From Psychroflexus aurantiacus (GTDB lineage Bacteria > Bacteroidota > Bacteroidia > Flavobacteriales > Flavobacteriaceae), in NCBI RefSeq assembly GCF_010820555.1, contig NZ_JAAIKD010000005.1, positions 248,001-312,000 of the forward strand: a DNA stretch of 64,000 nucleotides, written 5' to 3'. This document shows positions 35,108 to 44,735 of this stretch, in pieces. The translations under genes and the position numbers were made by a program. A model generated the notes under the pieces. It saw only the letters and a program-made list of their open reading frames with translations. It searched no databases and was not told the DNA's origin. Each line of letters begins with the position of its first letter. Within the stretch, counting starts at the first letter, position 1.

Positions 35108-37657
35108 TTAGCTGACTTCCTTTCTTAATACCTCCAGCGGTGGTTTTCGGATCACACTCAGGCTATTGCTCAGTCCGATCACTAAAACTAACAAAACAAT
35201 TCCAGGAAATATAATCAGGAATGGAATTAAAGAGGGTGTAAATGGAGATTCGAAGACCAGCCAGGCCAGGAGTTGGCTGCTGATCAAGGATAACAGAACG
35301 CCAGATAAACCTCCCAGAACGCCAAGATAAATATATTCTAAAGCAGTGATATTTAAAATCTGCTTGCTTTTGGCACCCAGCGTTCGCAGCAAGACACTTT
35401 CCCGAATACGCTGGTATTTGCTGGTTCTTATGGCTCCTAAAAGCACAATAATTCCAGTGAGAATACTGAAGAAGGCCATAAAATTGATGATCCATGAAAT
35501 TCTTCCCAGGAGCATTTCGATGACATTTAAGACCTGCTGTAAATCGATGATCGACACATTGGGAAATTTTTTCACGAGTTCCTGCTGCAATTCAGCCGAT
35601 TTTTCTTTGCCGGGGAGTTTGGTGGTCAGAACGTGAAACTGCGGGGCTTTTTCCAAAACACCTTCAGGGAAAACCAAGGAGAAATTCAGTTGCATCCGCG
35701 ACCAGTCTACCGTTCTTATGCTTCCTACCACGGCCTCCAGCAATACGCCCTGGACATTAAAAACCAGCTTATCCCCGACCTTAACTTTAGCATCTTCAGC
35801 AAAATTAGTGCTTATGGAAACGGGAACCGGGTTAAGATTTTCTCCTTCACCAGTCCATGACCCGCTTTCGATGCTTTCCGAAGCAATAAGGGAGTCGCGA
35901 TAGGTCGTCCGGAATTCATGGTCCAGAACCCAGCCGTTTATCCGGGAAGTCGAATCCTTTCTTATTTCCTTCACGGATCTGCCTGCCAGACTTTGCACCC
36001 GCATGGTCACAATAGGGATATCATTCAAAACAGGTAAGTCGTTTGCTTTTATGGTTTGAGCCAGGGCCTGGCGCTGCTCACTCTGCACATCCAGCAGGAT
36101 CATATTGGGACTGCTGGACTGGGACTCTATAGAAGCCTGTGCCAGCAGTAAATCTTTGCTGAAGTAAAGCGTGCTTATCAAAAACGTTCCCACTCCAATC
36201 GCTAAAACCAAGGTAAGGGTCTGATTTTGAGGTCTAAAAAGGTTAAGCAGACTTTGTCTGGCAACAAATCCCCACTGCTGTGGAAAATATTTCCGAATAG
36301 CCTGCATAAACAGGTAAGCTATCCCGGCAAGTATAGCGAAGGTCAGTAAAATTCCACCGACAAAAGCTAAGGAATATACCCAGTCTTCCAGGAGCCAGAG
36401 CGAGAATAAAAAGATAAATAAAAAGATACCGGCCGATACTAAAATAATCGCCTTCCTGGATTTTTTGGACTCTTCCTTTATGACCCGCAGGGCCTGTAAT
36501 GGAGAAATGTAAAGCGTCCCGATTAAGGGGTATAAAGCAAACAGGACCGACATGAAAATCCCGAGTAAAATTCCCATGACAATGACCTGCAACGAGAACG
36601 TGACTTGTACATCTACAGGCAGTAAGCCTTCCAGGAGAAGCGGGAATACCTGCTGAAGCAGCAATCCGACACCGGTACCTATGAGACCGCCTATCAGCCC
36701 CATCATCGCTACCTGAATGAGGTATATTAAAAATGTTTGTTTCTTACTTGCTCCCAGGCACTTCAAAACCGCAACGGCGCGTAATTTCTCCTTGATATAA
36801 ATATGAATAGCACTGGCAATACCTACACAGCCGAGTAACAGAGCAATGAAGGCCACAAGATTGAGGAACTTGCCGAAATTCTCATAACGTCTGCCCAGTC
36901 GGTCGCTGGTAGAGGTGTGGGTGTCCAAATCGGCTTCTTCTGCATCCAGCATGGGATCCAGCTTTTCATCCAGCTGTTCCATGTCTGCTGAAGGTGCTGC
37001 CGTAAAATAAAACTCGTAGTCTATTCGGCTTCCGGTTTGCACCAGACCGGACGCTTCAATAAATCGATAAGGGATAAGCACCGGGGGAGCTACTGAGCTA
37101 AAAATAGCCGTACTTCCCGGAACAGCGTTCAGTGCGCCTGCAATGGATAAAGTCACTTTACCGATTTTTATACTGTCGCCTGGCTGTATGCCCAGTTGAA
37201 GCATGACGGTGGCATCGACCAGGGCCGCTCCCTCTTTCTGATAAACAGAGGCGGCGGAAACCGGTTGAGTTTCAAGTTCACCATAAAACGGGAAACCCCC
37301 TTCAATACCTCTGACCTGCATTAACTTGGTGGCTTCATGTTGTGGAAAAGCCGCCATAGAGGCGAATTTGATTTCTTTGGCTTGAGGGCCACCCAGCGAA
37401 TCCATAATCTGGAGTACACGCTCATTGGGAGGGTCGTCACTGTCTATTTTAAAATCGGCGCCCATCAGCGCTTTGGATTCTAAAGCGATAGTATCCTTTA
37501 GATTCTCCCCAAAGGACTGAATGGAAACCACGGCCGCGATTCCCAGCACGATAGAAGCCATGAAAAGGAACAGTTTCCTGCCGCTGGCTTTTCCGTCGCG
37601 CCATGCCATTTTAAAGAGCCAGCTGAAGCCCGGTTTGGAAGTGTTATGCTTACTCAT
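35108..37657 (-). CDS. ABC transporter permease, YbbP type (FtsX-like repeats)
   Basis: 849 residues with two FtsX-like permease units and a central pair of helices. Motifs such as LKCLGASKKQTFLIYLIQVA and LRTLGAKSKQILNITALEY are typical of MacB/FtsX repeats. The order with the ATPase upstream and the divergent SGNH esterase copies the E. coli ybbP-ybbA-tesA locus. The stop of ybbA and this start overlap by one base. Confidence 0.88.
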   Translation of the reverse strand: MSKHNTSKPGFSWLFKMAWRDGKASGRKLFLFMASIVLGIAAVVSIQSFGENLKDTIALESKALMGADFKIDSDDPPNERVLQIMDSLGGPQAKEIKFASMAAFPQHEATKLMQVRGIEGGFPFYGELETQPVSAASVYQKEGAALVDATVMLQLGIQPGDSIKIGKVTLSIAGALNAVPGSTAIFSSVAPPVLIPYRFIEASGLVQTGSRIDYEFYFTAAPSADMEQLDEKLDPMLDAEEADLDTHTSTSDRLGRRYENFGKFLNLVAFIALLLGCVGIASAIHIYIKEKLRAVAVLKCLGASKKQTFLIYLIQVAMMGLIGGLIGTGVGLLLQQVFPLLLEGLLPVDVQVTFSLQVIVMGILLGIFMSVLFALYPLIGTLYISPLQALRVIKEESKKSRKAIILVSAGIFLFIFLFSLWLLEDWVYSLAFVGGILLTFAILAGIAYLFMQAIRKYFPQQWGFVARQSLLNLFRPQNQTLTLVLAIGVGTFLISTLYFSKDLLLAQASIESQSSSPNMILLDVQSEQRQALAQTIKANDLPVLNDIPIVTMRVQSLAGRSVKEIRKDSTSRINGWVLDHEFRTTYRDSLIASESIESGSWTGEGENLNPVPVSISTNFAEDAKVKVGDKLVFNVQGVLLEAVVGSIRTVDWSRMQLNFSLVFPEGVLEKAPQFHVLTTKLPGKEKSAELQQELVKKFPNVSIIDLQQVLNVIEMLLGRISWIINFMAFFSILTGIIVLLGAIRTSKYQRIRESVLLRTLGAKSKQILNITALEYIYLGVLGGLSGVLLSLISSQLLAWLVFESPFTPSLIPFLIIFPGIVLLVLVIGLSNSLSVIRKPPLEVLRKEVS

Positions 37658-38343
37658 TAGACTGGCTTTTCTTGGTTTTCGATGATTCTGCCTCCTTTCA
37701 ACCTGAGGATGTGCTGTGTTTTATGGGCCAGTTCAATATCATGGGTAACAATGACAAGGGTAGTGCCTGCTTCTTTATTAAGCTCGAAAAGCAGGGCTTC
37801 TACTTTTTCACCGGTTTCTGCATCCAGATTTCCGGTAGGTTCATCGGCAAACAGAATGGAAGGACGGTTCGAAAACGCACGGGCAACCGCTACGCGCTGC
37901 TGTTCACCTCCTGAAAGTTGAGAAGGATAATGATGAATGCGATCCCCCAGTCCCACTTTTTCCAGGAGGTCTTTACTGATTTTGGAAGCATTTTTATCGC
38001 CCTGAAGTTCCAGGGGCACAGCCACATTTTCCAGGGCTGTAAGCGTTGGTAAGAGCTGGAAATCCTGAAAAACAAAACCGATATGTTTATTTCTAAGCAG
38101 GGCTCTCTCATCTTCACCGAGTTCACTCAGTTCACTTCCGCACAACTGTATAGACCCCGAGTCCGGACTGTCTAAGCCGGCGCAAAGGCCTAGTAAAGTC
38201 GTTTTTCCGCTTCCGGAAGGCCCTACGATGGCAAAGGTCTTTTGTTCCTCAACTTCAAAATGAATATCTTGTAAAACTTTTAGGCGTTTGGATCCGCTGG
38301 AATAGCTTTTCTCAAGGTTACGTACGTTTAATATCTTTGCCAT
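37657..38343 (-). CDS. ABC transporter ATP-binding protein, YbbA type
   Basis: 228 residues with complete motifs: Walker [10 protein letters not shown], signature [14 protein letters not shown], Walker [12 protein letters not shown] and H-loop VTHD. A LolD/MacB-like ATPase. It energises the YbbP permease encoded just downstream, probably in export or extraction of a lipid-linked substrate; the substrate is unproven. Confidence 0.92.
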   Translation of the reverse strand: MAKILNVRNLEKSYSSGSKRLKVLQDIHFEVEEQKTFAIVGPSGSGKTTLLGLCAGLDSPDSGSIQLCGSELSELGEDERALLRNKHIGFVFQDFQLLPTLTALENVAVPLELQGDKNASKISKDLLEKVGLGDRIHHYPSQLSGGEQQRVAVARAFSNRPSILFADEPTGNLDAETGEKVEALLFELNKEAGTTLVIVTHDIELAHKTQHILRLKGGRIIENQEKPV

Positions 38344-38416
38344 CTTAAATCTGATTAATGTCTTTTATCGAATGAAGGCAAAATAAAGAAACGAATTGAT
38401 TATAAACCCCTGTGTT

Positions 38417-39121
38417 ATGAGAACCTTAAGGCCTTATTTCTGTATTTTTTTAGTAGTCCTGTTGCTTTCCTGTGGAAAGACTACCGATAAAAAAACAGAG
38501 CAAACTTCAGCAGAAACCCCAGAAACGGAAACCCAGGCTGAGGTTGAAGAAAAAAACGTGATTCTTTTCTTCGGGAACAGCTTAACGGCTGGAATGGGCC
38601 TGGAGCTTTCAGAAGCTTTTCCGGCACGTATTCAACAAAGGCTTGACTCCCTGGGTTACGATTATGAAGTGGTGAATGCAGGATTGAGCGGTGAAACGAC
38701 AGCCAGCGGGAAAAACAGAATTGACTGGGTTTTAAACCAGAATGTGGATGTTTTTGTTTTGGAACTGGGCGCCAACGATGGTTTACGCGGAATCCCCATC
38801 GAGGAAACCCGGGAAAATCTTCAGGACATCATCAACACGGTAAGGGCGAAAACCCCCGAGACCAAAATTATCCTGGCCGGTATGCAGATTCCACCGAATA
38901 TGGGAGAAAACTACACCACCGATTTTAGAAACATTTTCCCCGAACTTGCCGAAAAAAACGACGTGGCTCTTATTCCATTTCTGCTGGAGGGTGTTGCCGG
39001 GGATCCTGAACTAAACCAGCAAGACGGCATACACCCCACCGCCGAAGGCTATAAAATTGTAGCCGACAACGTGTGGGGTGTGTTAAAGGATAACCTAGTT
39101 AAAAAAGGGGGCAATTCCTGA
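38417..39121 (+). CDS. SGNH arylesterase / lysophospholipase, TesA-like lipoprotein
   Basis: 234 residues from MRTLRPYFC, with lipobox LLLSC, then a Thr/Glu-rich linker. SGNH blocks: FFGNSLTAG (nucleophile Ser), GLSGETT, ELGANDGLRG and DGIHPTAEGY (catalytic Asp/His). Divergent from ybbA, as tesA is in E. coli. It hydrolyses acyl esters or thioesters in the periplasm. Confidence 0.9.
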   Translation: MRTLRPYFCIFLVVLLLSCGKTTDKKTEQTSAETPETETQAEVEEKNVILFFGNSLTAGMGLELSEAFPARIQQRLDSLGYDYEVVNAGLSGETTASGKNRIDWVLNQNVDVFVLELGANDGLRGIPIEETRENLQDIINTVRAKTPETKIILAGMQIPPNMGENYTTDFRNIFPELAEKNDVALIPFLLEGVAGDPELNQQDGIHPTAEGYKIVADNVWGVLKDNLVKKGGNS

Positions 39122-39127
39122 AACTCT

Positions 39128-39526
39128 TTATACTAAGCTTCCTACAAGAATAGTGATGAGGATAAGCAATAACATGAGCCAGAACCAGATGCCAATAGTA
39201 ACTGCAGGTTCCGCAGGGTCTGTAGGGGTTCTTTCAGTTCTGCTGTAAAACTCTTCATACCGTCTTCTGTCAATCCGGGTAGGCGTAGCAGCTGAAAGTA
39301 TTAATGCAAATAGGAGTCCTATGATTAAGAAATCAAACCAGGCGATATCCCAGTAAAGGGGTCCAACCGGATCTGAAATTACGGAAATTAGCCATATTCC
39401 GCCGATCAGGATCACTAAAAAAGGCCAAAAAGTACCCCATGGTCCTCTAAGGCTGAAGCCATAAAAGAATAAAGCACCAATAAAAAGTGCGGTTACAAAA
39501 ATTCCAATTAACTCAATCCAGTCCAT
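39128..39526 (-). CDS. Four-helix membrane protein, unknown
   Basis: 132 residues with four hydrophobic segments and a cytoplasmic loop rich in Arg/Glu/Thr/Pro (RIDRRRYEEFYSRTERTPTD). Not recognised. It converges on the esterase gene. The gap at 39527-39889 holds GC-richer, repeat-like sequence (GCCTGCAA...GACCTGCAAGCC) and no credible gene. Confidence 0.65.
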   Translation of the reverse strand: MDWIELIGIFVTALFIGALFFYGFSLRGPWGTFWPFLVILIGGIWLISVISDPVGPLYWDIAWFDFLIIGLLFALILSAATPTRIDRRRYEEFYSRTERTPTDPAEPAVTIGIWFWLMLLLILITILVGSLV

Positions 39527-39889
39527 AAGTTTAGTTTTTAGTTAATATTAATAATTGTTTAATTAATATTACTAATTACAGACCTGTCTCCCGGCGGCTG
39601 GATTCGTTTTAACATCAAAATAACGCTTGCATGATTTTTTTCTTAAATTTCATAACACATTAGCCTCTCTCTGAACTTCTTAGGTATTTTTTCTTTTGAT
39701 TTTGTTCCTGCCAGCCTTTATGCTTTACACTACATTGCTTAAGGATTTTACTTTAGCGCGATGTTTACAGCGGGTTGGGATGAGTTCTGAAGGAGACGTG
39801 AAGGATTCGGGATTTAGGGGCTTAAGGCCTGCAAAGCAATCCTGTGACCTGCAAGCCTTACTTCAGACCTGGCATAAGCCTCATGCTTA

Positions 39890-40591
39890 TCAGAAGAAGC
39901 GCCTGTTGTCTGTCACCAGGTTTGTATTGATAAAATGACCCATATCGAAGTCTATCCGGTCTGCTTTTACGGCTACAGGAAAGTAATTGCCTCCTTTGGA
40001 AATCATTCTTAACTCCCTTTCACTGTTCCTCGAAAAATTCAGTTTACCGTCCGCTGTTTCATTCAGGATCGCCACTAAATCAGCTTCTATAGAAAAATCG
40101 GTTTCAATTTCAACCACCAGATGCTTGGCCTGCAGGGTTCCGGAAATTACAAGGATATTCCTTTTGTTAGCATTTTGGAGAAGGGTTCTGTTGGGGTGTA
40201 AAAAATCGGAGCTGGCCAGATAGTTTTGAATTTCTCCTATGGGTACCTCCTTGGTGATGGAGTGATCATAACTGATGCTTATTTTTTTTCCGGAGGTTAT
40301 CCGTGCCGAGATTTCAAAAGATCCAAGACCGATTGAGCTTAAAATATCTTCCAGCATGGAAAGGCCAATATTGAAACTGTATTCATCTTTGGTGGTTGAG
40401 GTCACATGCAAAGCTGTATTGACCACTTCGTTCATTTTGGCATCACTGATGAACGCATGCCGGATATGCGAATAATAAAGCTGCACATCATTAAATGGTT
40501 TTTTTAACCACAGCTGTAAGAGTTTGTGATTTCTTACGGGGCCTTCAATAAGATCGTAGCCCTGGTTTCTTAGGGTTTGTGTAAGATTCAT
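39890..40591 (-). CDS. Gasdermin-like pore-forming protein (putative)
   Basis: 233 residues, predominantly beta-strand with no signal peptide. Features resembling the bacterial gasdermin pore-forming domain are LRNQGYDLIEGP, TTKDEYSFNIGLSMLED followed by ILSSIGLGSFEI, EVPIGEIQNYLASSDF and NILVISGTLQAKHLVVE. These follow the family order: strand pair, 'GL.IL..I...LG' helix, 'YL' helix, 'LYVI..' strand. Length fits. There is no N-terminal Cys for acylation and no adjacent protease gene, both common in known cases. The call is from memory of family patterns, so is tentative. Confidence 0.5.
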   Translation of the reverse strand: MNLTQTLRNQGYDLIEGPVRNHKLLQLWLKKPFNDVQLYYSHIRHAFISDAKMNEVVNTALHVTSTTKDEYSFNIGLSMLEDILSSIGLGSFEISARITSGKKISISYDHSITKEVPIGEIQNYLASSDFLHPNRTLLQNANKRNILVISGTLQAKHLVVEIETDFSIEADLVAILNETADGKLNFSRNSERELRMISKGGNYFPVAVKADRIDFDMGHFINTNLVTDNRRFF

Positions 40592-40996
40592 TTTGGTTGG
40601 GTTTTAAGAGTTCATATCATGACTTATCTTTTTTTAGACCAGAAGAAGCTCAGCTATTTATCACGGGACCATACCTGCTCCCCGGGTTTATATGCTTATT
40701 TCCAAAACTACTTTCCAAAACAAAATCCATCCCGCTAACCAGTCAGGACCTCTTATCCTATAAACTCTTAAAAGTACAATAAATTACGATGGGTTTAAAC
40801 ATTTAACATGAAAATGAATAATACCATAACAAAGCATGATATATGTTATGGAATGTCTTGTGAAACAGCCTGTTTAAGACTAGGCCTGAGTACCTCTGTA
40901 AACCATAAGCGATGGTTTAGTCCTGAAACTTCGTGGAGATTTGATGTAGCGACAGAGTAGAGAGAGCTAGCAATTACTTATAGTTAGTAAACCTTT

Positions 40997-41493
40997 TTAT
41001 TCATTAGACAAAAATTCAGTCACTACAGGACTTTTTTCAGATTCCATTTCGCAAGTCCAGCTATCAATCCACCATCTTCCATTTTCATGATGGAGCTGAA
41101 TGCTATTTACACCCCTGATAGGGGATTCAGTGTTTGGGTCAGTTCGTATTTCAAAGGCGCTCCAAACTTGTGCAATATTTCCATATTTAATAACTATTCT
41201 TTTAAGCTCCTTCTCATAGAAATATAATCCCATCGGGATATATTCAGCTTCAAGGCGATGTGATTCTGCTCTTCCGTTTTCGTCCAGTCTTGTTATAAGG
41301 GCTATCTTTGAATGAATAAATTTATCCCTTTCAAACTCCCAGGGCTCACTACTAGAACCTGAAACAACATCATAATATGCATTTATTACTGCATCTACTG
41401 AGTTTACGTCTTCTGCATATTCCTGGGTAATTTGCCCGAAAACCGAATTACAGGAAAAATTATGCCAATTGCTGTAAAAATTATTTTGTTCAT
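40997..41493 (-). pseudogene. Secreted SnoaL/NTF2-like protein with frameshifted signal peptide
   Basis: The mature part (QITQEYAEDVNSVDAVINAYYDVVSG onward) is intact and looks like an NTF2/SnoaL-like fold ending in HHENGRWWIDSW. The start of a normal signal peptide, MNKIIFTAIGIIF, begins at 41493 in another frame. One extra A in the A5 run at 41455-41459 (plus strand) would join it to SCNSVFGQITQEY. So there is a one-base indel, real or a sequencing error. The unjoined frame runs on to 41536 with an implausible N-terminus. Confidence 0.6.
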
Positions 41494-41675
41494 ATCGGTT
41501 GGTTTTCAAATATTTGGCAGGGCTTAGGCTAAACATTTTTGACCTTTGAAGGGAGTCACCATCCTCTTGGTAAAGTAGCTAAAATCTTTGAAAGAAGATA
41601 ATCTGACACACCCTCTCTGGAATATAGCAGGTACTGGCAACAATTTGAAGTTTAGCGTTAATAGTAATCACGTGT

Positions 41676-42521
41676 TTAGTTAGCATAGTCTTTAAAAAAG
41701 TGTTCTGTATCCCTTAGGTCTTCAAGTCCGAGAATCCAGCAGACTTCAGCAAGATCTGAAAAATCCAGGCCTCCGGCTAAAATAGCCTCATTGGTATAGC
41801 GCCCTTCTTTACCATTGTATTTAACGGCTAAATCCACGGCGAGCTGCCATATTTCAGTCAATCCCGGATCGGTAATGTAGTCCTCCCAGTGGGTGAAGTC
41901 CGGGTCACGAAATCCTGGAGTGCCGTTTCCGACCCCATTACCATCCGGTATTTTCACATAGTCGGTCCTTCGTTTCACGAAATCCAGCTTTTCAGGTGTG
42001 GTGACCTCTTCATTCCATTCGGCATGTTGTACCACATGTACTCTTTTCGAGCTTTCTATTTCAGGCAGATCTTTTTGTAAAGCATCGACAAGCTCAGCGG
42101 AAAAATCCGACTGTCCCGCATCGGCAATCCATACGTCCCCGCCCTGTAAGAGGGTTTGTATGGCTAGTGATTTTACGGTTTCAACAGCCCCTTTCCAGTT
42201 AGCATGAGCGTCTGTCCAGTTCTCTCCAAAGGCGAGCTGAAACAGCGCATTGGGGGGCACATATAAACCCTCCTGCATGCCATAAGTGCCGGCGACTGCA
42301 TGATAATTTAGTTTCGAATAGGCTGGATTGGACATTAAAGTCTTAAAAGCGGCGACGGTATGAAGGTCATCTACATCCGTTTTACAGTCAAATTGTACCA
42401 GCAACAGGTCTTTTTCTATAGCGAAACGTTCTGCTTGCAGAAAACGCTCTGCAGGGGTATTGCTGTTGAATGCCATGAAAACAGGCAGTATGGCAATACT
42501 TAGTAATGCTTTATATTTCAT
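41676..42521 (-). CDS. Secreted nucleoside-hydrolase-like protein
   Basis: 281 residues with a signal peptide (MKYKALLSIAILPVFMAFNS). The motif FDCKTDVDDLHTVAAF recalls the DTDPGxDD Asp cluster of inosine-uridine nucleoside hydrolases, partly altered, and further conserved blocks include WIADAGQSDFSAELVDAL. Assignment to the family is a guess from that motif. Monocistronic. Confidence 0.5.
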   Translation of the reverse strand: MKYKALLSIAILPVFMAFNSNTPAERFLQAERFAIEKDLLLVQFDCKTDVDDLHTVAAFKTLMSNPAYSKLNYHAVAGTYGMQEGLYVPPNALFQLAFGENWTDAHANWKGAVETVKSLAIQTLLQGGDVWIADAGQSDFSAELVDALQKDLPEIESSKRVHVVQHAEWNEEVTTPEKLDFVKRRTDYVKIPDGNGVGNGTPGFRDPDFTHWEDYITDPGLTEIWQLAVDLAVKYNGKEGRYTNEAILAGGLDFSDLAEVCWILGLEDLRDTEHFFKDYAN

Positions 42522-42586
42522 AAGTCGTTCTCAGGTTTTTATTCCGAAGCTTTTTTTATAGTCATTCTTAGCTTTCTTTGCACAAA

Positions 42587-43609
42587 TTATATGTGCTTCT
42601 GTAAAGCCTTATGTATTTGGTTTTCAAATTCAAGTGTATCGTCTACGTAGAATGCTAAATTCCTGTACTTTCTTTTTATCCCGTAAAGCCCGGTAAGTTC
42701 GTTTTCTTTTTTCAAGCGGATTATGATGTTATGGCTTTCCAGTTCACCAAACAGGGATAATTTTCGGGTTTCTTTATCTGGCTCTAAATCTTTTGATGAA
42801 ATTTCAAGGCTGTCAATATCTTGTAGGTCGATAGTTGTTTCCGTCATCATGCCATAGCGAAGGTGAAGTTGGTCTTTCTCCAGGGATATGGGTCTTTTAA
42901 ACATAGATTTTAAGAACCCGAAAATCTGGATTCCTGAATACATACTCAAAAATGTCAAAACCCAGGCTGCTGCATCGCTCCATTTTGAAAGTAAAATATG
43001 AATTGCAGCGGTCTCAATTGCTACCAGGAATAGAATTACAACCAGCAATGCTATTGTTCCGCTGTCTTTGTGGTAGGAAAATTCATTGGCTTTCAATTTT
43101 CGTCTTTTCCAGTAAATAAAACCATAGTAAAACACTCCAATTTCAGTAACTACGGGCATAACCGCTTTTCGGGGCAGAATGTCGTAACAGGTGTCCTTCA
43201 AGCTTGTAAAAAAATCAAATGTTGATTTTTCATTTTCCTTGAATTTTATAATTGCTTTTCTGAGCTTGTAAAAGACATAGCTCAACACAGCTAATTCCAG
43301 AAAAGGAAGTATCCAGGTTTTAAAATATTGAAGGTATTGCTGATCTTCCTTTGGGAGAAAAAAGGACCCTATTAAAAGTCCGATGATCAGAACAGGAATC
43401 ACTGATATTTTAGGAATTTTAGACTTTCGAATTAGCAGAAAGTAAATCAACGGAACAGTCAGCAACAGGTCAACTGTAATGGCCATGACCAAGGTCTCAT
43501 TTCCCGCCAGAACCGGTGATTTCATTACTAAAATGAGGCCTCCTAAAAGACTTAAGGGGATTCCAAAATTCAACAGGTTTTTATTTAAAGCAAATGTTCT
43601 ATGCATCAT
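42587..43609 (-). CDS. Multi-pass membrane protein, unknown
   Basis: 340 residues with about seven hydrophobic segments and a soluble C-terminal part resembling a bacterial PH-like domain (LEKDQLHLRYGMMTETTIDL). Not assigned. Its start overlaps the stop of the upstream DUF6090 gene by 4 bp (ATGA), so the two are translationally coupled. Confidence 0.6.
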   Translation of the reverse strand: MMHRTFALNKNLLNFGIPLSLLGGLILVMKSPVLAGNETLVMAITVDLLLTVPLIYFLLIRKSKIPKISVIPVLIIGLLIGSFFLPKEDQQYLQYFKTWILPFLELAVLSYVFYKLRKAIIKFKENEKSTFDFFTSLKDTCYDILPRKAVMPVVTEIGVFYYGFIYWKRRKLKANEFSYHKDSGTIALLVVILFLVAIETAAIHILLSKWSDAAAWVLTFLSMYSGIQIFGFLKSMFKRPISLEKDQLHLRYGMMTETTIDLQDIDSLEISSKDLEPDKETRKLSLFGELESHNIIIRLKKENELTGLYGIKRKYRNLAFYVDDTLEFENQIHKALQKHI

Positions 43610-44442
43610 ATTAGCCTTTTGTTATTTTTCGATTCTTCTTCATTCAGGGCGATTATGTTTTCAATTTTAAGTTTCACACCAAGAGACTTGCCGTTCGTGT
43701 AAGTCGTGTTGACAATCAATAAACTCAAAAAATCCTCAAAGTCAGGATGATTTAACAAGTTGGTCGGGTCACTTTGTGCGAATAATTCCTTTAGAGATTT
43801 CTGTTTCTTAAACTTGATCTGAGTCACCTTTTCTCTGAATTTTTGATCATCCAGAAACTCTACATTCAGTCGACCAATTTGATAGTGATTTATTAAAAAG
43901 GGATAAAAACGCTCTTCAACCCAATTCACTATGATGGTTTCTTCTTCCCGTAATTCACTCAGAGAACTGGAGAAGGCAGATATTTTTTCTCTTAACTCCG
44001 GATTGGTAAGCAAATATAATCTTCCGGAATTTGTAAGGTCATTACTTACACCTAATGCAGGGTCAAAGGTTGGGCGTGTGATGGTTCTGGACAGATAGCG
44101 ATTGAGGCTGTCACTGCCAATCAGGTCTGTGTCCAGGTTGCTGTAATCCACTAATTTAATGGAAGAGGTTATGATTTCGTCCCGTATAAATATTTTACTG
44201 TTGAGCTGGTCCAGATTGTTCTTATATTCTTCTAATAGCTGAGTCAGGATTTGTTTTTCCTGTTTGGCATTCTGTAGGTTCTGATTCCAGGTATTGATGG
44301 AAAGCGCAATTAAAATTCCGATAACCACAAGTATGATTTCTCCTGTGGCATACAGCAGGTATTTACTGAATTTGCCTGCCCGGCCGGCCGGCAGGCTTTC
44401 AGTCATTAGGTTTTGCCTGATTTTTCTAAAGAATTTTATCAC
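43606..44442 (-). CDS. DUF6090 membrane-anchored protein, copy 1, with in-frame palindrome
   Basis: 278 residues: MIKFFRKIRQNL, a transmembrane helix (EIILVVIGILIALSINTWNQ), then a helical, probably periplasmic domain. Relative to the other copies it carries extra residues LPAGRAG in place of a short linker (MTESLPAGRAGKFSKYL), encoded by a 23-bp GC-rich palindrome at 44374-44396. This is the only copy outside the attC-like array. Function of DUF6090 is unknown. Confidence 0.85.
   Translation of the reverse strand: MIKFFRKIRQNLMTESLPAGRAGKFSKYLLYATGEIILVVIGILIALSINTWNQNLQNAKQEKQILTQLLEEYKNNLDQLNSKIFIRDEIITSSIKLVDYSNLDTDLIGSDSLNRYLSRTITRPTFDPALGVSNDLTNSGRLYLLTNPELREKISAFSSSLSELREEETIIVNWVEERFYPFLINHYQIGRLNVEFLDDQKFREKVTQIKFKKQKSLKELFAQSDPTNLLNHPDFEDFLSLLIVNTTYTNGKSLGVKLKIENIIALNEEESKNNKRLI
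44374..44396. repeat. GC-rich palindrome inserted in frame in DUF6090 copy 1
   Basis: GCCTGCC, a CGGCCGGCCG centre, then GGCAGGC: nearly perfect dyad in an AT-rich gene. It encodes LPAGRAG. Intergenic relatives with the CTGCC/GGCAGG core are at 25486-25513, 30080-30102, about 44559-44580 and about 45892-45913. Confidence 0.75.
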
Positions 44443-44735
44443 AAGCCTTTCGTTTCGCTAAAGATATGATTTTTAATTCATTGGATTATCAGATTATGAA
44501 GCACAAGGATTCAGATAAAAATAGCTGCAGGGCATCGCACTTTTCCGCCGGGGCGGAAGTAGGCAAGGACCTGCCTGGCAGTAGGCAGGAATAGCAAATT
44601 AGTCTTGAATTTCGCTTAGGAATTCAGTCGCAATGCGCTACATACATTTTTACCCAAGCTTATTTGAATTATTATCTATCAAATAATGGAATTGGCAGGA
44701 AGGATTGTCTACCTTATAAAAATGAAAACTAACCT

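Noticed and set aside
39696-39938. 80-residue plus-strand frame overlapping the end of the gasdermin-like gene
   Set aside because: Overlaps the opposite coding end and consists of repeat-like sequence; no domain.
40592-40996. Gene in the gap upstream of the gasdermin-like gene
   Set aside because: A 61-codon plus-strand frame exists, but it has no signal, domain or start context; no protease gene is hidden here.
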